Origin: Sesamum alatum
Taxonomy: Eukaryota; Streptophyta; Magnoliopsida; Lamiales; Pedaliaceae
DNA length: 64,000 nt
Assembly: GCA_034509735.1 (NCBI GenBank)
Contig: JACGWO010000001.1
Span: 9,626,854 to 9,690,853, forward strand
Reading direction: 5' to 3'
The translations under genes and the position numbers were made by a program. The notes beneath the pieces are model-generated. The model was not told the DNA's origin and made no database searches. It worked only from the letters and a program-made list of their open reading frames with translations. This document shows positions 1 to 12,353 of the stretch, piece by piece (positions within the stretch are counted from its first letter, which is position 1; each line of letters begins with the position of its first letter).

Positions 1-114
1 GAAACTAGTTCCTTTCCATACATGTGAAATCACTTTTGAAGTTTCGTATGAGTATTGGGCAATTAACCTGTGGTGAGAGTGTAAATTCAGCTGACAGCTT
101 TTATTGTCAAGTAG

Positions 115-384
115 GAACTCTGCTGGGTTTGTATACCTGAGGTTTGAAAATGCTGAAGCTGCAATTGCCGCACAGCGTGCACTTCATGGTAGGTGGTTTG
201 CTGGAAAGATGATTACTGCAACGTTCATGGTAAAAATCCTTCTTTTCCCCTTTTAACTCTAAAAATGTGTTGTAGATTGTTTTGGAATTTCAGTATGGCA
301 CACAATGTATCATCACAAACTTTTATTGTTCTCGTGCAGCTTCACCATGATTATGAGGCTAAATTTCCTGATAGCAGCGGCTAG
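115..384 (+). CDS. RBM39/CC1-like splicing factor, last two exons (5' part outside window)
   Basis: Two exons, about 115-229 and 340-384, join across a GT-AG intron. The first encodes the end of a C-terminal RNA-recognition motif: GFVYLRFENAEAAIAAQRAL, then HGRWFAGKMITATFM. The second encodes a short tail ending YEAKFPDSSG and a TAG stop. This is the typical C-terminus of the CC1-like/RBM39 (CAPER, U2AF-homology-motif) splicing factors, nuclear proteins that help define 3' splice sites. The window starts inside the gene, so the RS region and earlier RRMs are not visible. The 5' edge of the first exon is inferred from the tag acceptor at 112-114 and from family similarity. The product is clear; the exact exon edge is less so. 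Confidence 0.85.
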
Positions 385-1756
385 GAAGTCTGCGGTAAGA
401 GATGGGTGGCTAAAGAACTCGCTTACACGCCTCCTGCAATTTTGATTTGTTGGGTTGGGAAGAATTTCGGCACCACATCTCGTGCACATGAGTTCTGGAT
501 GTAATTTTGAGCTTGGGTGCTAAAAATCCCGACACTCTAAGATGGCTGTGAGTTGCAGCAAACTCTCTTCCGGCATAAAGAGAGTTGTGATGTATGTGAC
601 GAGATTTATGATTCTGGTTAATTTTGTTTACTTCTGAGAAGTCTCAATTGTACCATAAGCCCTATATATAAGGTCTTTAAAGTATTCATTCTGTATTGGA
701 TGAATAACTCCCATTTAGGCTTTTAAAATTATGAATATTTTACATATGCGTAGCCTTAGATTTCATTATTAAAATCTTTGACCAAGATTCAAATATTGGG
801 AAATGTAATTGGAAGCCCAAAATCTCAAGAAAGATGGTGTCATTTAGACATTTTATGGAGATACTATTGGAGTTGGAACTTGTAAGCTTTATTAGATGTT
901 TGGTTGATATTCGTAATTGTACCTCGTCGGAGTTACATAATCTGTTAAGCAATCAAGGTAATGGAGTTGAAGAGTTGCTGGTGTGCCTACTCACTCAAAA
1001 TTGTACAACCTGTGCTTCAAATTTATACTATTTATCCTTGAATTGTTTGAACAGTGCATCTTGAAAATTTGTTTCATTTGTGGGCAACAATGTTTATGCT
1101 TGAAATGATTTAATTGTTACAGAAAAAATGGGTTTTCTAGTGTGTATAAGGATGAATAAATTTAGTTGCAATTTTCTTGATAAACACCAAAAAAGATTTC
1201 TTTTTCTTTTTTTCTTTTCTCTCTGTCGCCGTGTTTTCTTATCCACATGATTCTCGCACCTGCCAAAATGAAGACGCTTGGCAGGTTCCCATGAAGACAA
1301 ATCAGTGGACACAATAATCACATGTGGAATGAGATGAAAGAAAGAGAAAGCTGTGATGAGTGCTCGATGGAAAGTAGGAGCAATGAGGGCTGAAAATGGA
1401 GGAGTCTTATAATTTTTGCGTATAGTAACTCCATAACTCTATACACACAAAGACAAAAGAATTAGGCTATTTGAATTAAACGGCAAAGGTATGTTTGTTT
1501 GACGAGCCATTTGTAGTAGTAAGCTTCCTTCTCCACTGCCATGCCAGTAAATAGTAACTGAGGACATGGAGTTGTCGCTTGTTTAATAATCAGAATATGA
1601 AGAGAAAAATAAAATCTTGATCTGGAATAGCTGAGACAATTGGAAACTTTGGTAATCGTTGTATTGTTTCAGAATAAGTCTCGGGAAATTCTGTCACCAC
1701 AGATCATCGCTTGTTTTTGCATTGTTTGGGGTTCGTATTCCATTCCAAGATTAGCG
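385..1756. other. intergenic: 3' flank of the RBM39-like gene and upstream of the monooxygenase
   Basis: No convincing exon was seen here. Short open frames on both strands (for example 740-952 minus and 834-1064 plus) have no family resemblance and no good splice context. The first part is probably the 3' UTR of the splicing factor gene and the last few hundred bases the promoter and 5' UTR of the monooxygenase. Confidence 0.6.
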
Positions 1757-3590
1757 ATGGAAGTTGTAGAAGACATAGTGATTGTCGGTGCTGGAATTGC
1801 TGGCCTCACCACCTCTTTAGGACTTCACAGGTACTTTTACTCACTCGTGATTCTCTCTTCTCTGCACCTTTTGTTTTTCTTTCCTTATTCTACTTGATAT
1901 GAGTGTGGTAGTAGTATAACAGTTGGAATTAAAGCTATGTTTTGCTGATTACTGATTATATATATGCATGAAGTGATTTTGGATTCTCCTTTTCCCTTTC
2001 CTGTGTTTATCTAAGCAAGTTTACACAACGTCAATCAGAAAAAGGAAGAAAAGTGTGCGTTTTTGTTTTTGTAGATTGGGAATTCGGAGCTTGGTATTGG
2101 AGTCGGCCGACACATTGAGGACCGATGGATTAGCATTTGCATTGTGGACTAATGCTTGGAAGGCATTGGATGCCATAGGCGTTGGACACAGTCTTCGTCA
2201 CAAACATAACAAACTTACTAGGTGGCTACTCGTTCTATTTCTCTCGTGTTTCTGCGCTTCTAATTCGCAGTAAGATTTGTTTTTGTTAGAGTTGAACCTA
2301 AAGCAGCCCTTACAATTACCTGTTTTTGTTTTGCAGACTAGTGAGTACATCAGTGGTTTCCGGGCTACCGACAGCAGAACTGTCTCTTGAGTGAGTTTGA
2401 TATGGATGGATTCTGTGAGGAAATTTCAGTTTAGATGATGACAAATATTTGTAATGTTGGCTTTGGGGGCTTAGTTTGAGTCTGATTGTGAGTATGTGAA
2501 TGCAGGGGCAATCATGAAGTCCGGCGTATTAATAGGAAGGTGTTGATTGAAACCTTAAGGAACGAACTTCCTCAAGGAACCATCAGATATTCGTCCAAAG
2601 TCGTGTCTATTCAGGATTCTGGTTTCTTCAACACAATTCATCTTGCTGACGGTACCCTTCTTAAAACTAAGGTAATCCATCGACCTGAGTTATTCTATGC
2701 GTTCTAGCTATGCTCTGACCTACTAGTTCTTATGCATAAGGTGTTGATTGGCTGTGATGGGGTAAACTCAGTGGTGGCCAAATTTCTAGGCTTCAGTAGA
2801 CCATCATTTGCGGGGCGAGCATCCATAAGGGGCTACATAGCTTGTGAGTATGGCCATGGTTTTGAGCCTAAGTTCCTTCAGTTCTTCGGAAATGGCATCA
2901 GATATGGTGTCACTCCGTGTGATGATCATGGTGTCTACTGGTTTTTCACTTATATACCCTCTCCCCGAGGTGCTTATCGTTTCTCCTAAACTCGCTTCTT
3001 TGTATACCTCTTGATAACGTTGTGAAATAAACGGTGCAGACAAAGGCGTGGAAGAAGATCCAGCTAAGATGAAGCAATTTGTACTGAGCAAGCTCGGAAA
3101 CGTCTCCAACAAAGTCAGGGATATCTTCGAAAAAACAGATTTGAACAGTATGATATGGTCCCAGTTGAAATTCAGACGACCATGGGAGTTGCTTTGGGGA
3201 AATATCAGTAAAGGCAACGTGTGTTTAGCCGGGGACGCCCTACACCCTATGACACCAGACATTGGCCAAGGTGGTTGTTCAGCACTCGAGGATGGGGTCG
3301 TTTTGGCCAGGGTTTTAGCCAAAGCAGTGACAGAGAAACCGAGAATCGGTATACAAGAAAATGCTGAAGAAATCAAGCAGGAGAGGATCAAGATGGGGTT
3401 GGAAAAGTATGTGAAAGAGAGGAGATGGAGAAGTATCAAGCTTGTTAGTTGTGCTTATGTGGTTGGCTTTATACAGCAAAGTAATGGGATTGTGATCAGC
3501 TTCTTGAGAAACAAGGTGCTGCCCGGATTCTTGGCTGCCATGTTGTTGAAGATGTCTGATTTTGATTGTGGCAGCCTTGCTGATTCTTGA
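1757..3590 (+). CDS. FAD-dependent monooxygenase (MO1/CTF2-like)
   Basis: Six exons, 1757-1830, 2075-2221, 2337-2390, 2506-2671, 2741-2969 and 3040-3590, join in frame to 406 codons plus stop, the usual length for plant MO1-type monooxygenases. Residues 8-17 contain the Rossmann dinucleotide-binding motif IVGAGIAGLT. VLIGCDGVNSVVAK is the middle DG motif, and CLAGDALHPMTPDIGQGG (GD near residue 288) is the second FAD-binding motif. These show an aromatic-ring-hydroxylase-like flavoprotein of the salicylate-hydroxylase-like group; the true substrate cannot be told from sequence. The start at 1757 puts the GxGxxG motif where the family has it, after a six-residue lead. No transit peptide is evident, so a cytosolic location is likely. 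A large antisense open frame (2804-3439) is a shadow. Confidence 0.93.
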
Positions 3591-4114
3591 ATCTCATGTA
3601 ACATTCGGGTCTTGTTTGACCAAATTATAATCTTTTGCCCACTCCATTTCCTAAAGTCTCGTTTACTTTGATGTATTAGTTTGAATAAAAAAATTAATAT
3701 AGGATAATATATTGTTCATTTTTATGTATGAGAGTTTTGTATAATTACAAGGTCTTATATTAATTACTGTTACACTTGCATAACTTATACCATCAAAGGT
3801 GGTGGTATAAGTTATCATGTAATTTGTACAACAATAATGCACACGTCCATCTTACCCTCAAATAATAGTGGAGTAGGTGTTATTGATGAACTAATTTTGT
3901 CATCCAGCACAAGTAAATACAACAAAGCAAACATTTTATAAATTTAAATTGTATAAGGGTATTTTGGTCAGTTCATCTATAAAATTGGATGTAAATGGAT
4001 TATTTGTTAGATGATTACAAATTTCATGGGGTATTTGTAATTTTTCAAACAATAAAGAGATATTCATAATTATATCAATTTTGAAAAGTAGCTGTAATTT
4101 ATTCTATTTTATAT

Positions 4115-4186
4115 GTAAATTTATACAAAATTAAAATGTATATTTTCGACGTAAATTTATACAAAATTAAAATGTATATTTTCGAC
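4115..4186. repeat. perfect two-copy 36-bp tandem repeat
   Basis: Bases 4115-4150 and 4151-4186 are identical and directly adjacent; the unit starts gtaaatttatacaaaatta and ends ttttcgac. It sits in the spacer upstream of RPN3. A recent duplication is likely because the copies have not diverged. Confidence 0.95.
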
Positions 4187-4576
4187 TGAAAATGAAAACG
4201 GAAAGAAACAGACCCATAATTCTCTCACATACATACATTAGTCTCTTTGTTCTACCGTAGAACACACTGGATGACTGATGGAACGAAAAAACCAAAGTTT
4301 ATTTGCTTAGTTCAATTCATTTTTATTTATTTTTTTGTTTTTTGGGTTTTACTTTCTATAATTGCTTATTTTTTCGTATTATTAAAATGGAGAAAAATGT
4401 AATATATGATAAAGGGGCGTGGAGTAGTGCATAAGAAACATAGGAAATGACTAACTTGCCCTCATCGCTTCTTCGTCCTGAGATTTGGAGGTTTTGGGTA
4501 GTCAGTCAGTCTACTCTTCTCTTTTAGTGCTTGGTTGGAGAAAGAGACCCCCAAAAGCTAACAAGTCCTTCAATTC

Positions 4577-4585
4577 TAGGGTTTA
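4577..4585 (+). promoter_or_regulatory. telo-box-like element upstream of RPN3
   Basis: TAGGGTTTA is the plus-strand form of the plant telo-box (AAACCCTA), common near transcription starts of growth-related plant genes. It lies about 340 bp upstream of the RPN3 ATG, probably in or just before the 5' leader. The motif is short, so chance occurrence is possible. Confidence 0.35.
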
Positions 4586-4914
4586 TCTTCGAAATTCTCA
4601 CACTGATTCATCGAATCTGAGGTTCTGATCCTTCTTCACCTTTTCCTTCTCCGCGAAATCTACTTTGTTTTCTTGTATGAAATTTTCGGGAAATATTCAA
4701 TTGTTCTTCTGACTTGCAGCAAAAGAAAGTAATCGACTAGCTTTTCGTATCGGTCTAGATCAATTGTTTTTTCAAGAATAATTTCTTCCCTCGATTTCAG
4801 GTAATAATGAATCAGTTTCGTAAATCTGAGCGAACAGAATTGGAGTTTCCAGCTTTTATTTGTGTGTTTTATGTGTCGATTATATTGGCGTTTCTTTCTC
4901 AGATTTTGACGAAA

Positions 4915-7900
4915 ATGACTCAAGATGTTGAGATGAAGGAGCAGCAGCCTGCCCCCTCCAATTCCCTCTCATCCACTTCTCCATCCACTCTTCAGCGTAA
5001 ATGTTTAACTCTTATGCCTAGATAAATTTATTTCAATGAGTATGGATTTTGATGAAGAAAAAACTGAGGGGAATTTCTTATAATTCGTTTGATTAAATTG
5101 CTTTGGACTGAAAACACTTGGTAATGCCAGCATTGTGTATAGCACTCTATAGCTATAATAATTATTGAGATATTTACTAGATGATGCATCATTTTTCTGT
5201 AATACTGGAATACATTTGAAAAGGTTGCAAGTCTTGATGCTTATTTATATTGAAGCAAACTGGTCCTGTTGCTTTTTTATTTCACTTGGCTTGGTTTAAT
5301 CCCAAATCCGACCTGAGAGTTAGCTTCTTTGGGGTGTCATTTTTGTGCGTTTGGTTGCCTATATCAGATTTGAAGGACATAGCTGCATTGATTGAGACTG
5401 GAGCTTACACACGGGAGGTTCGGAGGATTGTGAGGGCTATTCGGTGGACAATTCAGTTGAGGAAGAAGCTAAAGGCTTCTGTGCTTTCTGCATTTCTCAA
5501 TTTTGTCCTTGTGCCCGGATCTGATGTGCATTCTCGCTTGTCTTCCTATGTTCCAAAGGTTAGAAAGTCAGACATCTAAGTGAATTGTTGGATTCATTAT
5601 GCAAAATGTTATTCTGATTGATTGATAGGGTGAAGGATTGCTTAGTTTAACTTGTGTCTATGGATCTACCAGATACCAGAATTTTCTGTAGGATCTGTTA
5701 CATTAATTGCTGGTTTTGTGTTGCCAAAGAAGTTAGTGTTGTTTAAGTGGAGGAAATTATGGCTCAGACACATAGTTTGAACTATTCCATTTTTTGCATG
5801 ATCATACTTCAGTTCACTTCATGTTCTGCTATTTGTTGCATTTTGAATTTTGGATGTGTTACCATCATTACTCGAAGGAAAACAAGATGAACACTAGATA
5901 TCTTGGTCTTGTGCTTTATATTCCATTATTATAAATGTATTAAATCCGTGTGTTTAGAAAATTGTGCAGTTGCTCTTGTCTGGAAAGTTGACTAAATGGT
6001 TTAGCAGTTGACGTTGTGTGCTGAGATGTTTTGTCAAATAAGAGTATGTAGAAGTTGACAGGATAGATAACCATCATTTTATGGGCTGCACTGATGTTTG
6101 TAGGAGGATGAGCATGATATGGAAGTCGATACCGCAACATCTGCAACACAGGCTCCTGCAAAGCACTCCTTGCCAGAGCTTGAGATTTATAGCTATTTGC
6201 TAGTTCTAATATTTTTGATTGATCAGAAGAGATACAGTGAGGTATCGATGTATGATTAAATTACCACTGAGGCTTGCTATTTTAACTGATTTTTGGTCAT
6301 TTGTGACCTATTGATAATTCTTCTAAACTTTCAGGCTAAGGCTTGTTCTTCAGCTAGCATTGCTCGGTTAAGGAACCTCAATAGAAGAACTGTTGATGTC
6401 CTAGCATCCAGGCTCTACTTTTACTACTCTTTAAGCTATGAACTTACTGGTGATCTTGCTGAAATACGAGGGTATGCATATCTGCTGTAGTTTGAATTGC
6501 TTGCAACAGCAATGATGAGATGACCTTGTTTGATTCATGGATTATGGATTTAAAATTTTCTTAATCAATTTATGTTGAAGGGAACTAGCTTACTGGAACG
6601 TGTATCTCATTTTTCTGTTTAAGTGTCTCTTCATGTGAAATTACAATTTCAAATCTAATAGAAACAAGTGTTGTTGAACAGTAATCTACTTGCTTTGCAC
6701 CGGACGGCAACTTTGCGCCATGACGAGTTGGGGCAGGTCTGTTTGTTATCTGACAAGCAACTAGTTTATCATCTGGTAGTGGTTTTTGTGAATGATGACA
6801 TGATGGCATTTGCAGGAAACTCTTCTGAATCTGTTGCTGAGGAATTACCTCCACTACAATTTATATGATCAAGCAGAGAAACTGAGATCAAAGGCTCCTC
6901 GTTTTGAAGCTCACTCAAATCAACAGGCAAATCTGAAAACACTTTGCTCATTATTTTATGTTTGTCAAATGTTTCTTGGAGATAATTTGTAATCATTTTA
7001 TAAAATCTTTGCACTGCTTCTTGGTGGTTCTCTTTCAAGCATGTAACAACCCCTCTATTCCTTCTTTTTCCTTTCTCTCTTTCTTTTTTCTTTTTTTGAA
7101 TTTTTTATTGGTCATTGTGGTGTTGTTGACACAATTTATGTGAAACTGTAGATTGAAGGTTATGTTTCTACACTCTAATTGTGCCGATCCCTCTCATCCC
7201 CTGCAGTTTTGTCGGTACCTGTTTTACCTTGGAAAGATCAGGACAATTCAGTTAGAGTACACTGATGCGAAAGAGTCCCTACTCCAAGCAGCGAGGAAAG
7301 CACCTGTTTCTGCTCTTGGTTTTCGAGTTCAATGCAACAAATGGGCTGTGATTGTCCGCTTACTGCTTGGGGAGATTCCAGAAAGAACTGTTTTTATGCA
7401 GAAGGGGATGGAAAAAGCGCTGAGGCCATACTTTGAGCTTACAAATGTGAGTATAAGACTGTTAAAGCTTATAAAATCCACTGACCATCTGGCAATTGTC
7501 TCACCTTTATCCTTATATTTCATGTTTACCTGGAGCATATGTATGTAGTTTTGTTTATCAACCTAGCGCACAGACACTTGTGAGAGCGGATAGTTAGGAG
7601 AAAAGGTGAGGATGAGGTCAAAATGTTCTATTCTATTCTGGATAATTATTTAGGCTGTTCGGGTTGGCACATGCTGAATGTATAAGCAAATGGCTGTGCT
7701 GGTGCTTGTCTAGATTTGAGAGTTTCTATCATCTAATCCTGAGGAAATTCTACAATTTTGCCTGAGGATTTTATTGGTTTTCCCTTGGAGCAGCAATTTA
7801 TAAAATTGGAGATTTTACGTTTATTGACTAATTTTGCCATAATCCTCTGGTATCGACTAATTTTACGTGTGGGTTTCAGGCTGTTAGGATTGGAGATTTG

Positions 7901-8392
7901 GAGCTTTTCAAAGCAGTGGCGGAAAAGTTTGCCACCACTTTCAGTTCTGACCGAACTAACAATTTAATTGTTAGGCTACGTCACAATGTCATTAGGACTG
8001 GCTTACGCAACATTAGCATCTCATACTCCAGAATCTCACTAGCTGATGTTGCTAAGAAATTGAGACTGGATTCTGCAAATCCTGTTGCTGATGCTGAAAG
8101 TATTGTATCCAAAGCAATTCGAGATGGTGCAATTGATGCTACTTTAGATCATGCTAATGGATGGATGGTGTCGAAGGAGACCGGGGATATTTACTCTACA
8201 AATGAGCCGCAGATTGCTTTTAACTCAAGGATAGCCTTCTGCCTAAATATGCATAATGAAGCAGTCCGTGCCCTCCGTTTTCCTCCTAATTCCCACAAGG
8301 AAAAGGAAAGTGCAGAGAAGAGAAGAGAGAGACAACAACAAGAGCAAGAGCTTGCCAAACATATAGCCGAGGAGGATGATGATGAGTTCTGA
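4915..8392 (+). CDS. RPN3: 26S proteasome regulatory subunit RPN3 (non-ATPase subunit 3, PSMD3 homolog)
   Basis: Eight exons, 4915-4996, 5368-5558, 6104-6241, 6335-6471, 6682-6736, 6816-6926, 7207-7446 and 7880-8392, give 488 residues, the same length I recall for Arabidopsis RPN3. RPN3 is a scaffold subunit of the 19S lid. The helical repeat region holds [14 protein letters not shown] then [18 protein letters not shown]. The PCI domain covers roughly residues 245-425 ([40 protein letters not shown]). The acidic C-terminus ends AEEDDDEF. Intron 6 (6927-7206) starts with GC rather than GT (CAG|GCAAAT), required to keep the conserved NQQ-FCR junction. An upstream in-frame ATG at 4807 probably lies in a 5' UTR intron, because a donor sits at 4801 and an acceptor at 4901. 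Confidence 0.97.
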
Positions 8393-9559
8393 AGATAAGA
8401 GGAACATGGCTGCCTATGTGACTCTCTTAAAGTTTGCACCAGAATTATCAATTTTCTTGCAAGAATTTTTCATTTTGACAGACTACTGGGCTGCGTGTTC
8501 TTTGTAGCTTTTGGCATTTTACTACTCGGTGTTATATCAGGTTCCTGTTTTAGGCTCAAAGAGTTTGTTGGCAACTTTTATTGAGCTGATTACAGTTAAT
8601 ATGAGATCTTCAGTTACTTTGATTCTTGCAGTACACCCAAAATATATATCCATTTGTTTCGGTTATTCAACTGCACTTATTTGGGTGCTATTCTTTGTTA
8701 GGATTTGTAAGTTTGTTCTGGATATGTTTGAAACGTCAAGGATGAAATATTGAATTGAATAAATAATAATCGAACATTGTGATGCACAATATACAATAAA
8801 AGTGGAGCTGAATTCTTTGTATTGTGATATAGATCGTAGGGATAAGCTTACAAAGGCGAACAAGATTTGCAGATCATTTTACCTTTGGAGTTATTTGGGC
8901 ACGGAGACCTTGCGTCCATAAATTGGATGGTTTAAAACCTAAGGAATGAATCCGTGGAAAACAATCTGTGTTGGCTACCAATATATTAGTGAGTTCGCAT
9001 CTTCCTGCAACTGGAACAACCTCGACTGTGCTAGCTTCAGGAGGTAAAGTGGAATTTACCCAGTTATAAGACTGGTAGAGGACACGTTTTGGTCTGCAGG
9101 ACCACGCAGCATGAAAGTGGGATATACATGAAGCAGCAAGCATTCTTGTCTAACTCAGCGAACCCGGATGCGCTAATTTCATCTAAGTCATTTTGCGACT
9201 TGTGCGACATGAACTTTTGACATCCACTTGTTGTCATTATATCTCCACAGATGAGCTAACATATTCTTTTTTGGATTTAATGTTTACAAAAGACTTACAT
9301 ATGTAGCTACTTTGTGACACTCTTCATATGGATGTTGGAGGGCATGTTGCTTTCTAAGAAAATGGAGCACTTGAATATCGAAAGATCTCGATAAGAAAAA
9401 TACAGATATACAAACAGTCCTCGTGTACATGATCATGCTCTCAATAAGGTGGTAGCGTCTACAATTTGTGGTCATCTTGAGAATCTAAATACATGTCAAG
9501 AAAGTACAAAGCAAAGGAAAGCTTTAAGGCTATAAGACAATGATTACAGGTGTCGACTC
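8393..9559. other. convergent 3' flanks of RPN3 and TRAPPC2L
   Basis: The two genes converge here, so both 3' UTRs are expected. An 89-codon minus-strand open frame (8874-9143) has a protein-like composition but no recognised family and lies where the TRAPPC2L 3' UTR should be. I do not call it a gene. Confidence 0.5.
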
Positions 9560-11896
9560 TCAGCCAGCTGAGCTTAATCCAAAGGTCTGGACAATTCCAC
9601 TGACTCTTTTAGCAAAAACTTTGGAAGTTATCTTTTTACCTGGAACGTGAAATGGATTTGAAACTGCATCAACATATGCAGCATGGAAACTCCTGAAAAA
9701 CTGTTGCAATTTTCACAAAAACAGAAGGAAGTGAGATGCCATTTTATGGATGCTAAACGGATCTGTGAAGCAGCAATCTAAATGAAAAGAACTAGAATTT
9801 CCAGGAATCTCAATCATCAAAATAGAAAATGTTAGAAACTTATAAACAACATATTTTTTCACATCTTAAACTGAATTCGCACCCGGTGTCAAGATTTTCA
9901 AATCAGTGCTGATTCAGAAAATACTATAATGCGGTAAAGACAAAACATGATGGATGTTGCATATCTACTGAATTTCTATAAGCAAGAGAAATGATCTTTT
10001 TAGTTCTTTCAGATATAAATCAAGTATTACCTGACATACATCAGAAATTTCATACGAAATTAGTTCTAGATTACATATGATGATCAAGTTTTCAGGCAAA
10101 ATTCCAGATAAACCAAGCGAAATGCTTAAAGTTACTGCTATTAAGTGAATCAGCAACAGGGGCACTAGTCTCTAGCAAAGTAACTTTTAGGTTCCAAATG
10201 CAACAAGAAAGAGAATAAGACCACTCTCAATAACACGATACTGATAATTAAGTCACTGTCTACAAGAGCACTACAAAGTTAGAAAGGTCAAAATGGTATG
10301 CACTAGGCAACAAGCAAATATGAGAGTGCTTCTCCAACGTGCAAAAATGGTTAAACACAACTGTAAGACAAGACATGCATTAATGTCTACACTTACATTT
10401 CTCACATCTGCATCTCGGACATCAAGATCTGTTGTTACCAATATGAACTTCACCTTGGTATTGGTTAAGTACCCATACCTGAAAGCATTAGATCATGAGC
10501 TCCAAAGAGCACTTACTAGAGCAAAATGAAGCAAAGCCATATTCATTTTCCCACAGTTACAGAAAGGAGACTCTTCATACTTACACTTTATAGTTTTCAG
10601 TTGGGTATAGCAAACCAAGAAATGTCTCGTTTAGTGTTGGGCCAGACTTTTTCGGGTTGTTCACTGATGAAAGAAAAATTGTCAAAGAAACAAATTTGTT
10701 CAATCATTACACAGTAGGTACAAGGTCTAGAAGTGCCACTGTGATTTACATTAAGCATACCAACAATAAGCTGACGAGATAATAAAGAGAACAATAATAC
10801 AACATTCACAAAGTGCTATTTCATAGTTGGATACGCTCTTCTACTACACACTATCAAGTTACCTCTAAAATGAAATTTCAAAGGGTCAAGTCTTGTTCAA
10901 TAACCTCATGTTATGTGACCTAAGGCTGCCCCATCTTCCTCCAATTCTACTGCTACAATGAGTTCAACTAGTTTCATAATCAATGAATCTAATAGTCTCC
11001 TGAAGATATGTCTATATCATGTCAAATAATCCTTCTTCAACTTATTAACCAATTTTGCATACACTCCTTGCTAAATCCTTGTTGCTGTGACATATTCCAT
11101 GATACGCTTCTCATGTCAACTGCATTACTGAGAGGAAATATTCTTATACATATGCTCAAAAATCAAGATTTTGTATGTGAGGTATTGCTCACACTCATAG
11201 ATCCATAAGCATGCCAGATTCCAATGGTTTCCAAAGCTCATGGGCAAAACAAAAGGAGCAATTCAACCAAAATAAATGCTAATATATTCAAACGTTGCAA
11301 ACGCCATTCTTAAACTGCATAAATCTTGTTATCATCCCTTTAATTATTTTCAGTTAATTTAATTTTTATCTCATTGAACTGCCAGTGATAGCGCGAACAG
11401 CATCTGAGCCTTTCAAGGCTTCCACAGATCCCAGCTCGCTCGTAGTTTAGGGCTCAAACGTATTCCAACTGTACTATTTGCGATCTCGATCGCAACTAAT
11501 CTAATAGGAGTAGTTCACAGCTGAAATCTGCTCGAATTTCAGTTGCTCATTTGTTTTAATCTCTTTAACTAATTTATGCAACTAAATACTGCTCATCTAT
11601 AGAATTACTATTGCAATAAGCAAAACGAAAAGGATCTAATAAATCAGTTCACCTCTTTCATCAACGACGTCTAGAGAACAATGAACAATGTGATGAAGCT
11701 TGAGCACATCATCTGACTCGGTAAAACTCTGTATGTACAGCGGATTGTTCTGCCAATCGCACGAAATTCAACCAAAATCACTCCAACTATTTGCAGCAAA
11801 TCTATTGTAAACTAATGATCAGTCTATACAGAAACGTGTAAATAAAGGACAAACGAGGAGCACCTGGTGGCCAACGACGGCGACGCAGACGATCAT
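9560..11896 (-). CDS. TRAPPC2L: trafficking protein particle complex subunit 2-like protein (TRAPPC2L)
   Basis: Five exons on the minus strand, 11864-11896, 11653-11749, 10585-10663, 10397-10478 and 9560-9700, join in frame to 143 residues, normal for this longin-fold TRAPP subunit. The start MIVCVAVVGHQNNPLYIQSF is diagnostic. It is followed by LKLHHIVHCSLDVVDE, PKKSGPTLNETFLGLLYPTE, KVKFILVTTDLDVRDADVRN and a C-terminus ending FGLSSAG. The protein is known as a core component of TRAPP, the tethering and Rab-GEF complex acting at the Golgi and trans-Golgi. All introns are GT-AG. The gene is tail to tail with RPN3. Its upstream side borders the transposon-rich block that starts near 12.3 kb. 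Confidence 0.96.
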
Positions 11897-12353
11897 GTCT
11901 CCAAGCACTGATGGCCGATCGAGACGGGATTCCGATTCTCCTGTGTAGGAAAAATTACGAAATAGGGGTGACTTGGGCCTACTAATGACCTTTCTTTTGT
12001 AATGGATTGGGCCAACCTCACGTAATGGACTGAGCCCACTAGTTACCTTTATAAACTAAAAGTGTTTCTATTTTAATTTCAAAACTACTAGCAATCAACA
12101 CTCACACTATACGTGAATACATAAAAAATTCAATAAATAAATTCACTTACTATTTGATAAAAATATGAACAACTAAAAAAAACAAGCATGTAATATGTAG
12201 GAAAATTCAAATATATATATGGAGCATATAAGTAGTATCATTAAAAAAACAAGTTTCAATGTGTATAAAAAATTACTTACTATTATATAAAATATTTAGA
12301 GTGGATAAACTGGTAAATTCTAAATAAAAATAATATGATGAGAAATAAATTAT
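11897..12353. other. TRAPPC2L upstream region
   Basis: The first 100 bases beyond the ATG are probably 5' UTR. Beyond that the DNA is AT-rich, and I see no exon before the mobile element starting at 12354. Confidence 0.5.

Larger units (their letters stand above)
3591..4914. other. intergenic and RPN3 promoter/5' UTR
   Basis: AT-rich spacer after the monooxygenase stop. It holds a perfect 36-bp tandem duplication (4115-4186) and, from about 4500, the pyrimidine-rich 5' leader of RPN3 with a probable leader intron near 4801-4901. No other gene was seen. Confidence 0.6.

Noticed and set aside
2804..3439. 211-codon minus-strand open frame
   Set aside because: It is antisense to the last exons of the monooxygenase, which have clear FAD motifs; its own translation resembles no family.
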